10,253 nucleotides of DNA from Syntrophobacterales bacterium (GTDB taxonomy: Bacteria > Desulfobacterota > Desulfobaccia > Desulfobaccales > 0-14-0-80-60-11). The stretch is taken from positions 1-10,253 of the forward strand of contig JALNYP010000099.1 of NCBI GenBank assembly GCA_023229795.1, in the 5' to 3' direction. The translations under genes and the position numbers were made by a program. Positions 1 through 5,618 of the stretch are shown in pieces (the stretch's first letter is position 1; every line of letters begins with the position of its first letter). The notes beneath the pieces are model-generated. The model was not told the origin of the DNA. It ran no database searches and saw only the letters and a program-made list of their open reading frames with translations.

Positions 1-59
1 TTCAGCTCTTTCGCCAAACTCTCTAACGCGCCCTCCGGCAACTCCTTGGGTGTACGCAT
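1..59 (-). CDS. 5' end of an unknown gene, cut by the window edge
   Basis: The reverse strand has an ATG at 59-57 preceded by a strong ribosome binding site (AAAGGAGG, about 6 nt upstream). The visible peptide begins MRTPKELPEGALESLAKEL and then leaves the window. The first 19 residues are charged and helix-prone but are too few to assign a family. It lies 12 bp downstream of the stop of the 81-codon gene on the same strand, so the two probably form one transcription unit. The Shine-Dalgarno sequence is the main evidence that the gene is real. Confidence 0.6.
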   Translation of the reverse strand, partial: MRTPKELPEGALESLAKEL

Positions 60-71
60 GCCTTCCTCCTT

Positions 72-317
72 TCAGAGAAAAGCATACCATAAGTTGTCAA
101 TAGACTGCAACTTAGTATCAAACGTGTCATCACCAACGTGACTGCAGTTCTGTCCGTCCGAAGTACAGACCCTCTTTAGTCCCTTGAGAGGTGCTGCGTT
201 TGGGTTCGACATCGAACTGGCATCGGTCATTGTTGTGAAAACCAGCAAGTGGAACAGGCGCCCGTCCTCCGAGACTGCACAAAATTCCTCCGTCAGTTCT
301 TCCCAATTCTTCGACAT
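72..317 (-). CDS. small hypothetical protein, 81 aa
   Basis: An 81-codon reading frame starts at ATG 317-315, with GGAGG about 6 nt upstream, and stops at TGA 74-72. I do not recognise the family. The protein is acidic and soluble-looking, with no signal peptide or membrane segment. The second half has the pattern TSDGQN...DDTFDT, which resembles short bacterial proteins of unknown function that carry a DG...TF element, but this is only an impression. The hydrophobic tail NLWYAFL is unusual. The next gene on the same strand starts 12 bp beyond the stop, which suggests a two-gene operon. Such tight pairs are often regulator or toxin-antitoxin modules, but nothing in the sequence proves that here. 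Confidence 0.5.
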   Translation of the reverse strand: MSKNWEELTEEFCAVSEDGRLFHLLVFTTMTDASSMSNPNAAPLKGLKRVCTSDGQNCSHVGDDTFDTKLQSIDNLWYAFL

Positions 318-361
318 TCTGTCCCTCCATATCTGGTACGCAAGCCAACAATAATTAGCGG

Positions 362-399
362 GCTAAGGGCGGGAAAGCGAAGCGCATCCCGCCCTTAGC
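362..399. repeat. perfect 13-bp-arm palindrome
   Basis: The arms 362-374 (GCTAAGGGCGGGA) and 387-399 are exact reverse complements around a 12-nt loop, and the loop itself contains GCG/CGC. It sits between the 81-codon gene and the decayed HhH gene. It looks like the widespread GGCGGGA...TCCCGCC intergenic palindromes of bacteria. There is no U-tract on either side, so a plain intrinsic terminator is not supported. Confidence 0.75.
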
Positions 400-401
400 A
401 A

Positions 402-426
402 CTTGGCGACCATATGCATCGCCAAG
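402..426. repeat. second hairpin, 8-bp arms
   Basis: CTTGGCGA (402-409) and TCGCCAAG (419-426) are exact reverse complements around a 9-nt loop. It starts 2 nt after the 13-bp palindrome, so the intergenic gap holds two consecutive hairpins. It may belong to the same repeat unit or help end transcription from the upstream minus-strand gene. Confidence 0.55.
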
Positions 427-445
427 CAGAAGTTTGGGGACGAGG

Positions 446-1123
446 TTAAAAGTAAGCCCTTATCTGCTTTAATCTTCCGGGGCCGATACCCGGAATGTTT
501 AAGAGTTCTTTGTCTGAAGCCATCTCAACATTTTTTTTCGACTTGATACCTTCGAAATACATAACCTTGGCAATACTCGCGCTAATACCCGAAATCTCCA
601 TCAATTCCCACAAGTACCAACCAGCAGCACGAGATATTTGTGACGACATATCATTATATTCTTTAAACAAACCAGATATGATCTCGTGTTTTTTGTCGTG
701 AGAAACGTCACTCTCATAGGTTTTTCTAAATTTCTTTAAAAACTCGAGTTCTCTAAGTTCAGCTTTGCTCGGTGGTTTGAAATACCTCTCGTCATTAAAA
801 AATGGCAGCCAAATACCATGCCTGCTATCTCCATAGTTAGGTAAGGCAGCTTCTCCTGTGCGTTTAATTTTTTCTCTGTGATGGTTCAAGGCTTTCAATG
901 GGGTAGTGGGACTTAGAGTAGCAATAAACTCATAACCATCTATTATTTCATCGTAATCTATTCTATCTCCCTCCTTTAATCTTCCTTGTTTATTATCACC
1001 TTTAACAACATTCCCACCCATACCCCCAGATATAATTTCATTTTTTTCATTTATAACTTGTTGAAGCAATTTTGATGGTGGGATGTTTAGCGTAGGAATA
1101 CCTTTCATTTCTAGCTCTATCAA
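446..1123 (-). CDS. helix-hairpin-helix protein, surviving 3' reading frame
   Basis: This open frame of up to 225 codons (TTG at 1123, ATG at 1108, TAA at 448-446) encodes a soluble protein of unknown family. The last ~30 residues contain LLNIPGIGPGRLKQIRAYF, a classic helix-hairpin-helix motif (hairpin PGIGPG) that usually binds DNA without sequence specificity. An earlier block, YEFIATLSPTTPLKALNHH, is unassigned. Neither start has a convincing ribosome binding site: GAAGG is almost fused to the TTG. The reading frame continues upstream of the TTG with protein-like sequence (TRISRCDTILIHLEGL) to an in-frame TAA at 1180-1178. The N-terminus is therefore probably missing, and this frame is most likely part of a broken longer gene (see 446-1329). 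Confidence 0.55.
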   Translation of the reverse strand: MIELEMKGIPTLNIPPSKLLQQVINEKNEIISGGMGGNVVKGDNKQGRLKEGDRIDYDEIIDGYEFIATLSPTTPLKALNHHREKIKRTGEAALPNYGDSRHGIWLPFFNDERYFKPPSKAELRELEFLKKFRKTYESDVSHDKKHEIISGLFKEYNDMSSQISRAAGWYLWELMEISGISASIAKVMYFEGIKSKKNVEMASDKELLNIPGIGPGRLKQIRAYF

Positions 1124-1329
1124 ACCTTCTAAATGAATTAGAATAGTATCGCAGCGAGATATACGAGTACCAATATTTTATGATTTGTTATTAATATCTT
1201 CACTTTCTTTTATTACTCTAATACTCTGTTGAACTCTCATGAGGAGAGATGGTGCACAGTTTCTGCATAGACCATCTTTATCAAAGGATATAAAAAACCT
1301 CTTTTGCCACAATATTTACACTGTCCCAT
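446..1329 (-). pseudogene. zinc-ribbon plus HhH gene broken by a frameshift and an in-frame stop
   Basis: An ATG at 1329-1327 has a good ribosome binding site (GAAGGAAG, about 7 nt upstream) and opens MGQCKYCGKRGF. The frame then fails at a run of six T on the coding strand (1297-1292). One extra T would continue it as ISFDKDGLCRNCAPSLLM, which completes a two-knuckle zinc ribbon (CKYC...CRNC). That frame runs through IRVIKESEDINNKS to TAA at 1180-1178 and then, still in the same frame, into TRISRCDTILIHLEGL and the 225-codon HhH part. An intact ancestor would have had about 295 residues. Two independent lesions favour real decay over a sequencing error. The T run read in frame is U UUU UUA, a known -1 slippery heptamer that would restore the zinc ribbon, but the TAA would still end the product at about 50 residues. 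Confidence 0.7.
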
Positions 1330-1356
1330 CTTATACTTCCTTCATGTCAATTAAAA

Positions 1357-1455
1357 CTAAATAGGCTCCGCCATTTTATCAATCATTTCCAGGTTGTGTT
1401 GGGGAGTACAGCCACAGTAGTTACATTTATTATTTAAATAACTTCGGCAATGTCT
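1357..1455 (-). pseudogene. possible orphan C-terminal zinc-knuckle fragment
   Basis: Between the 184-residue gene and the zinc-ribbon pseudogene, one reverse-strand frame is open from 1455 to TAG 1359-1357. It reads NNKCNYCGCTPQHNLEMIDKM and then AEPI. It has no ATG, GTG or TTG start, but CxxCxC followed by a helical tail looks protein-like. It overlaps the end of the 184-residue gene in another frame, so it may be that gene's original C-terminus after a frameshift near 1434-1455. It is short and the idea is weak. Confidence 0.25.
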
Positions 1456-1988
1456 TTAAAACCCACCACATCTGATATTGACCTAAAGTCGTCTATATCG
1501 TTTTTTGGGTCATTTCTATACATAGCGATAATAATATTCCAGATCTCAATAGTCATGCGGCGAAACTGGTCGAGTATGCCGGGTGTCAACTGATCGACGA
1601 GATGGTAGTTCTTTTTGTTTTTGTTTTCTCCAAAATGCCTTACTGCGCCATAATACAATAAAAAATCCGAAAAAGTTTTGTTCAGGCGGCATCGCTTTGT
1701 CCGGTCAACGCGAGCACGGATAAGGATTTTGCCCAGTAGGACTCCGGGCTTATCCATCTTTTCCTTGCCTGGAGACGGACAGTTTTGCCCGAGCAACTGA
1801 GATAGCGATAGGCCAAGAGAGGAAAGTATAAATACCAGCCTCTCTCTGGGGTGATCGACATGGTTAATTCCGTGATCCACAATTAAATCAACACGTTCAT
1901 TCCAGTCATTTGCAGCTTTTTGCAGTGAGTATAGCTGCAGATTATGCTCCGGCCTATAATTCGAGTCTAAATGTAAGTAAATGGACAT
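1434..1988 (-). CDS. hypothetical protein, 184 aa
   Basis: ATG at 1988-1986 follows a weak purine-rich ribosome binding site (GAGAAGA). The frame stops at TAA 1436-1434. I do not recognise the family. The product is soluble, without signal peptide or membrane helix, and probably mostly alpha-helical. It begins MSIYLHLDSNYRPEHNLQLY. The central stretch FSDFLLYYGAVRHFGENKNK, followed by FRRMTIEIWNIIIAMYR, loosely recalls helical HEPN-like proteins in which Arg and His lie close together, but no family motif is certain. The sequence is AT-rich, unlike the GC-rich hflX in this window, and it sits among unnamed genes next to a nucleotidyltransferase/HEPN pair. That is the context of a transferred accessory island. 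Confidence 0.6.
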   Translation of the reverse strand: MSIYLHLDSNYRPEHNLQLYSLQKAANDWNERVDLIVDHGINHVDHPRERLVFILSSLGLSLSQLLGQNCPSPGKEKMDKPGVLLGKILIRARVDRTKRCRLNKTFSDFLLYYGAVRHFGENKNKKNYHLVDQLTPGILDQFRRMTIEIWNIIIAMYRNDPKNDIDDFRSISDVVGFKDIAEVI

Positions 1989-2038
1989 TTTCTTCTCAAA
2001 TGTGCGGATTGTAATTCATAACTCTTTCCAGAATAGAA

Positions 2039-2068
2039 TTTATCTAAATTTACATTTCCACATGTCAA
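2039..2068 (-). promoter_or_regulatory. candidate sigma-70-type promoter for the 184-aa gene
   Basis: The reverse strand has a perfect -35 TTGACA (2068-2063), an 18-bp spacer and a -10-like GATAAA (2044-2039, four of six consensus bases), about 50 bp upstream of the ATG at 1988. A second perfect TTGACA lies 13 bp further upstream (2081-2076). The region is AT-rich. Confidence 0.4.
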
Positions 2069-2224
2069 TCAAATTTGTCAAGGAAAACGAAAGTTCATCA
2101 CGCCCCGGCCTTCACCTTTGAGCAAATCCTCGGTGATGAAATTGGCCTTTTTTCTTTGGCGCCCATCATGAAAATTTGATAACCTCAAGCAAAGAAAGAG
2201 CGAAATACTCTGGCAGGATTGAGC

Positions 2225-2560
2225 ATGGCCGAGGAAAAATTGGCAGAGAGCGACCGCATCCTGGAGGAAATGGTCCGTCGGCTGGTGGCGGCTTTCAATC
2301 CCGATCACATTTATCTCTATGGCTCCAGGGCCAGGGGAGAGGCCGGGCCGGACAGCGACTACGACCTGATGCTGGTGGTTTCTGCCTCTCAGGTTCCTCG
2401 CTACCGCCGGGATCAGCAAGCATTTCGGGCGCTCTGCGGCCTGGGAGTGCCCAAAGAAGTTATTGTTCTCACCAGGGCAGAGTTTGACGCGGGCCGCAAG
2501 GTGACCTGTTCGCTCCCGGCTACGGTGCTCCGGGAGGGGAAGCTCCTCTATGCAGCCTGA
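2225..2560 (+). CDS. minimal nucleotidyltransferase (MNT), probable antitoxin partner of HEPN protein
   Basis: The 111-residue protein carries the nucleotidyltransferase fingerprint YLYGSRARGEAGPDSDYDLM: GSRARGE, then a DxD metal-binding pair (DYD) at about residues 44-46. This is the polymerase-beta-type fold with little beyond the core, as in MNT proteins. Family knowledge: MNT proteins paired with HEPN proteins act as antitoxins, in characterised pairs by transferring AMP to the HEPN toxin, here inferred only. I chose ATG 2225 over TTG 2219 because AGGA at 2216-2219 is correctly spaced from it. The 3' end overlaps the start of the HEPN gene by 11 bp, so the two should be co-translated. Confidence 0.85.
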   Translation: MAEEKLAESDRILEEMVRRLVAAFNPDHIYLYGSRARGEAGPDSDYDLMLVVSASQVPRYRRDQQAFRALCGLGVPKEVIVLTRAEFDAGRKVTCSLPATVLREGKLLYAA

Positions 2561-2957
2561 GAAGCTGTCCGAGGTGCGATCCTGGCTGAAAAAAGCGGCC
2601 GGCGACTTGCGTGGGGCCGACATCGACCTGGCCGCGTCCCCGCCCTTTATTGAAGATATGCTTTTTCATTGCCAGCAAGCTGCCGAGAAATCGATGAAGG
2701 GATTTCTAACCGCTCATGACCGGGTATTCCGCAAAACCCACGATCTTGATGAACTGGCCTCCGCCTGCGAAGCCGTTGACCCCACTCTGAAAGAATTTCT
2801 GAACCCCGCCAGGGACTTGACCGTATTTGCCTGGGAGTTTCGCTACCCTGGAGAGGCTGAGACACCTTCTATGGAGGAAGCCAGGCAATTCCGTGGCGTT
2901 GCTGGCGAAGTCTATCAAGCCATCTTGACTCGCCTGCCCCAAGAAGCCCATCCGTAA
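2550..2957 (+). CDS. HEPN domain protein, probable toxin of an MNT/HEPN pair
   Basis: The 135-residue protein has the typical HEPN layout (PF05168-like): an N-terminal WLKKAAGDLRGADI helix, the central FHCQQAAEKSMKGFLTAHD segment, then KTHDLDELASACE. Full length for the family. HEPN proteins are helical RNases or RNA/nucleotide-binding partners of MNT proteins. This one lacks an obvious canonical Rx4-6H RNase motif; the nearest is R-K-T-H. Catalysis therefore cannot be asserted. It starts inside the end of the nucleotidyltransferase gene (11-bp overlap), with GGAGGGG about 12 nt upstream, a clear two-gene operon. I see no terminator in the following 100 bp. Confidence 0.85.
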   Translation: MQPEKLSEVRSWLKKAAGDLRGADIDLAASPPFIEDMLFHCQQAAEKSMKGFLTAHDRVFRKTHDLDELASACEAVDPTLKEFLNPARDLTVFAWEFRYPGEAETPSMEEARQFRGVAGEVYQAILTRLPQEAHP

Positions 2958-3063
2958 TCCTTTGGCCACCGGTATAATTGGTCATTTTTCCATAACTACC
3001 CACAGAAGACCTCTTAGAAAATTGTCTTTTGAATAGCATAAGTACCTGCGACTATCTCCTATG

Positions 3064-3077
3064 TGCAAAGTCAAGTT
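3064..3077. repeat. subterminal inverted repeat, 3'-side end of IS1111-like element
   Basis: TGCAAAGTCAAGTT pairs with the reverse complement of 4401-4414 at 11 of 14 positions. It faces inward, near the end of the noncoding tail downstream of the transposase. Confidence 0.5.
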
Positions 3078-3270
3078 AGCAAGGTGCCCCGGTGTTCTTT
3101 TAGAATCCAAACCAGTCTCCTATTCGTGGTTCCCAGCGTAGTTGGGACCGCAAGTAAGTAATCCGGGGTATTCAATCGGGGCTGACAGACTTGCCAACGT
3201 GGTTGCAGCTTGATCAGCACGCACAGATAGTCGTCGCCATGCCCCCAACCGGTTCTTTGGACTTGCCTGC
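3064..3270 (-). ncRNA. putative bridge/seekRNA region of the IS1111-like element
   Basis: The ~207-bp noncoding tail downstream of the transposase stop is where IS1111-group elements encode their guide RNA (family knowledge). It contains AGATAGTCG (3225-3233), the exact reverse complement of the flank at 3049-3057. It also contains ACTTGCCA (3189-3196), identical to the opposite flank at 4423-4430, and GCAAGTAA (3150-3157), the reverse complement of 4421-4428. Matches to both sides of the insertion site, in opposite senses, are what target guides should look like. The matches are only 8-9 nt and I have not folded the RNA. Strand and ends are inferred from the family. Confidence 0.35.
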
Positions 3271-4329
3271 TTAAGCCGCCAGTTGAAAGGTATATATCCG
3301 TTCATCCAGCAACATTCGTCTCATCCGCAGCAGCAGGGTACGGGCAATAGCCACAATGGCGCGCTTTCCTCCTGAACGGATTTTGATCCTATCATACTTC
3401 TCGCGCATCCCCTGATCCTTGGTGATCAGTTGCCATGAGGCTTCCACCAGGATGGCCCTGAGGGTATTCTTGCCAATGCCGGTGATTCGGCCCATGCGTA
3501 CCTTATCCGCACTGGAATATTGGGACGGGGTTAAACCCACGTAAGCTGCCAGTTGCTCCGCCCGTCGGAAGCGGGATACGTCCTGTAGTTCCAGCAGCAG
3601 TTCCATCGCGGAGATCACTCCGATTCCGGGGATGCTCTGCAAGATCTCCACCCGCTTCTGGTACAGCGCAGTCTCGGACAATTCCCGTAGCAGCTTGGTC
3701 TGCTTGTCGATCTGCGCAGTTAAAAATTCATATTGCTCCAGTAAGCGGTTGAAGCTCTCCTGCATCCAGCGGTTTCCGAAGTTTATACTGCAGAGACTCT
3801 CGAAGTACATCTGGGTCCATCTGCCTCGTGGTTCTGCCAGATGAATCCCATAAAATCTCAGCTCCGCCTTGATGCGGCTCTGAGTCCGTACTCGGTCTCT
3901 GACGAGCTGCCGACGCCGGCGCACTACCTGACGATGATAGCGTTCCTCCTCGCTCGGAACCCAGACCCGTTTCAGCATCCCCTTGGCCAACAGATGCGCC
4001 AGTTTGCGGCTGTCACGGCGGTCGGTCTTAACTCGATTGCAATATTCCTGGGGCACCAGACTCGGAGGAGTAACCAGACAGGGGATGCCATGATCCACCA
4101 GGCGGTCATGAAGCCGGAACCCAAAATATCCGGCTTCATAGACCGCCGCCAGACGATGGCCAGCATATCGGGCCAAAACGCGGTGCAGAGCTTCCCAGGT
4201 CCCTGGAATGCTGGCGCTGAACAACTCCAGGTCCATCGTCCGAATGGTTACATGCCACCTCTCTTTATGCAGGTCGATTCCGACAAATAAATCCTCTTCG
4301 CTTGTAACCTGATGCTTGGGGTGTCTCAT
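3271..4329 (-). CDS. IS110-family (IS1111-like) DEDD transposase, 352 aa
   Basis: An RNA-guided recombinase that moves its own element. The N-terminal RuvC-like DEDD domain is complete: D19 in FVGIDLHK, E65 in VYEAGYFGF, D103 and D106 in KTDRRDSRKLA. The C-terminal Transposase_20 domain has SIPGIG, a TPSQYSS serine motif and GRITGIGKNTLR. A charged coiled-coil-like segment (residues ~120-260) joins them. The frame is open further upstream, but ATG 4329 is preceded by AAAAGGAGG at ideal spacing and begins MRHPKHQVTSEEDLFVGIDLH, a normal family start. Length is typical and no lesion is visible, so the element may be active. It is transcribed away from the neighbouring recombinase element. Confidence 0.93.
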   Translation of the reverse strand: MRHPKHQVTSEEDLFVGIDLHKERWHVTIRTMDLELFSASIPGTWEALHRVLARYAGHRLAAVYEAGYFGFRLHDRLVDHGIPCLVTPPSLVPQEYCNRVKTDRRDSRKLAHLLAKGMLKRVWVPSEEERYHRQVVRRRRQLVRDRVRTQSRIKAELRFYGIHLAEPRGRWTQMYFESLCSINFGNRWMQESFNRLLEQYEFLTAQIDKQTKLLRELSETALYQKRVEILQSIPGIGVISAMELLLELQDVSRFRRAEQLAAYVGLTPSQYSSADKVRMGRITGIGKNTLRAILVEASWQLITKDQGMREKYDRIKIRSGGKRAIVAIARTLLLRMRRMLLDERIYTFQLAA

Positions 4330-4400
4330 TCTCGGCCTCCTTTTTGAGTGGTCAGACTGGCCCAGAATCCCAGAATACCACCAACCGATGGGGCAGACAG

Positions 4401-4414
4401 AGCTTTCCTTTGCA
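4401..4414. repeat. subterminal inverted repeat, 5'-side end of IS1111-like element
   Basis: Read inward on the reverse strand, TGCAAAGGAAAGCT matches the repeat at 3064-3077 at 11 of 14 positions. It lies about 70 bp upstream of the transposase ATG. Confidence 0.5.
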
Positions 4415-4423
4415 TCATAGTTA

Positions 4424-4442
4424 CTTGCCACTGTACGTAATA
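4424..4442. repeat. left end of two-recombinase element: 7-bp direct repeat plus 12-bp TIR
   Basis: CTTGCCA (4424-4430) is followed at once by CTGTACGTAATA (4431-4442). The same 7-mer in the same orientation lies directly outside the right end (6641-6647). The 12-mer is the exact reverse complement of 6629-6640. The repeat is exactly 7 bp: flanking bases differ on both sides. Confidence 0.85.
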
Positions 4443-4445
4443 AAA

Positions 4446-4483
4446 AGATGATTGACGGAAGATAGTTTTCGAGGTCATCATCT
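4446..4483 (+). promoter_or_regulatory. leader inverted repeat overlapping a candidate promoter
   Basis: AGATGATTGAC (4446-4456) pairs with GTCATCATCT (4474-4483) with one bulged T, around a 17-nt loop. A TTGACG -35-like box (4452-4457) and CATCAT -10-like box (4476-4481, 18-bp spacer) lie on its two arms. It sits just inside the left TIR and upstream of the first recombinase. It could be the promoter with its operator, or a recombinase accessory site. Confidence 0.4.
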
Positions 4484-4484
4484 A

Positions 4485-4496
4485 CCTGTTTTTTCT
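4485..4496. repeat. inner inverted repeat, left copy
   Basis: CCTGTTTTTTCT is the exact reverse complement of 6614-6625. It lies 42 bp inside the left TIR, whereas the right copy lies 3 bp inside the right TIR. The T run lowers its information content. A possible accessory (arm-type) binding site. Confidence 0.45.
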
Positions 4497-4514
4497 GAGA
4501 AAAAGGAGGTAGTG

Positions 4515-5618
4515 ATGACCGTCGAGCAGGTCCCTCAAGAGAAGTCCCCGCACCGTCGACCTTGCATCGCGTCTGCAAGTCCGGATCGAGAGACGGACGC
4601 CGTAACCACCAGGCTAAAAAATCCCCTCATTGAAAAATGCTTAAAGCAGCTGGTTAAAAAGGGGCTGTTTGGGCGACCGTTCGTCAAGGACTATTTGTAC
4701 GGCCTGAAGCGACGCAATTGCCGGCCTAACACTATTCGCAGCTACGGTGCGACGCTGATGGTCTTTTTATCTTACCTGAAGGACCAAGGCCGGACCTACC
4801 TGGAAACCATCACCCGGGATGACTTGAGCGGCTTTATCGAACATGAGCAGGACCGGGGGATGCAGCCCAAAACCGTATCCACCAGATTGCGGCTCCTCTA
4901 TGCCTTTGTGAATTATCTGGTAGATCGGGAAGTGATGCATCCCGATCTGCTGAAGAGGAAGATACGGGTCAAGGTGCCCGAGGCGCTGCCCCGAGCTATG
5001 GATCCGGACGATGTCCTACAGCTCCTGTCCGTTATCAAAAAGTCCCGTGATTGGGCCCTGATCCTGGTGCTGCTTCGGACCGGGATGCGCATCGGCGAAC
5101 TGTTGAATACCAGGGTGAGCGAGGTAAATCTCAGAGAAAAGCGCATCATCATCATAGAAGCCCAGAAGACCCGGGTGGGACGAGTGGCCTACTTAGGTGA
5201 AGATGCCTGTAAGGCTTTAAGGGTGTGGCTGAAAAGGAGGGATCCGGAAAAGGAATATCTATTCTACGGGCAGGGACGGCAGCGCTTGAGCTACACCGCG
5301 GTCCGGGTGAGGTTTGCCAAATATCTGGAAGAAGCAGGCCTGGCGCATAAGGGCTATAGCCTGCATTGTCTCCGGCATACTTGTGCCACGGAACTGTTGA
5401 ACGCCGGGATGCGTCTGGAATGTCTACAGCAGCTCCTGGGGCACAGCAGTATCGAGATGACCCGGCGTTACGCCAGATTGACGGACAACACTCGCCGGGA
5501 AGAGTACTTCCGGGCCATGGCGATCATCGAAAAGGGAGAACCCTATGGCCATTACCACCGCCATCTTGAACTACCGCCGGTTCTTGAAGAGAAGGAACTA
5601 CTCGGGCCATACCATTAA
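4515..5618 (+). CDS. tyrosine recombinase/integrase, first of tandem pair, 367 aa
   Basis: A site-specific recombinase of the XerC/D-like phage integrase class. An N-terminal SAM-like core-binding domain (about residues 55-145, FVKDYLYGLKRRNCRPNTI) precedes the catalytic domain. All active-site residues are present: R192 (TGMRIGEL), K218 (AQKTRVGR), H284 and R287 (HCLRHT), H310 (LLGHSS) and nucleophile Y319 (RRYARL). An N-terminal tail of ~35 residues and a C-terminal tail of ~45 residues exceed a minimal Xer. ATG 4515 was chosen because AAAAAGGAGGT ends 4 nt before it; the frame is open further upstream but lacks such a site. Its 3' end overlaps the second recombinase by 74 bp. With the element's TIRs, it is the obvious enzyme for strand exchange at the ends. 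Confidence 0.93.
   Translation: MTVEQVPQEKSPHRRPCIASASPDRETDAVTTRLKNPLIEKCLKQLVKKGLFGRPFVKDYLYGLKRRNCRPNTIRSYGATLMVFLSYLKDQGRTYLETITRDDLSGFIEHEQDRGMQPKTVSTRLRLLYAFVNYLVDREVMHPDLLKRKIRVKVPEALPRAMDPDDVLQLLSVIKKSRDWALILVLLRTGMRIGELLNTRVSEVNLREKRIIIIEAQKTRVGRVAYLGEDACKALRVWLKRRDPEKEYLFYGQGRQRLSYTAVRVRFAKYLEEAGLAHKGYSLHCLRHTCATELLNAGMRLECLQQLLGHSSIEMTRRYARLTDNTRREEYFRAMAIIEKGEPYGHYHRHLELPPVLEEKELLGPYH

Larger units (their letters stand above)
3061..4421 (-). mobile_element. IS110-superfamily insertion sequence, IS1111-like
   Basis: A DEDD transposase gene (4329-3271) is flanked by about 90 bp on its 5' side and about 210 bp on its 3' side. Subterminal inverted repeats can be aligned: 3064-3077 against the reverse complement of 4401-4414, 11 of 14 identical including TGCAAAG. 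Subterminal repeats and a long 3' noncoding end are features of the IS1111 group. The exact ends are my inference. Using 7 bp beyond the 5'-side repeat and 3 bp beyond the 3'-side repeat gives 4421 and 3061. Both ends can share a TA (3060-3061 and 4422-4423). There is no simple target duplication, as expected for this superfamily. The element is about 1.36 kb, a normal size. Confidence 0.7.

Noticed and set aside
2078..2623. 181-codon minus-strand frame opposite the MNT/HEPN genes
   Set aside because: Antisense to two well-supported genes, no recognisable domain, low-complexity shadow-type composition.
2973..2978. TATAAT after the HEPN gene as a promoter
   Set aside because: No -35-like hexamer at suitable spacing and no gene follows on that strand before the IS.
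3841..4290. 149-codon plus-strand frame inside the IS110-type transposase
   Set aside because: Antisense to a transposase with complete DEDD motifs; no ribosome binding site or family features.
4452..4514. 21-codon N-terminal extension of the first recombinase
   Set aside because: The TTG at 4452 is part of the candidate -35 box and has no ribosome binding site; ATG 4515 has an excellent one.
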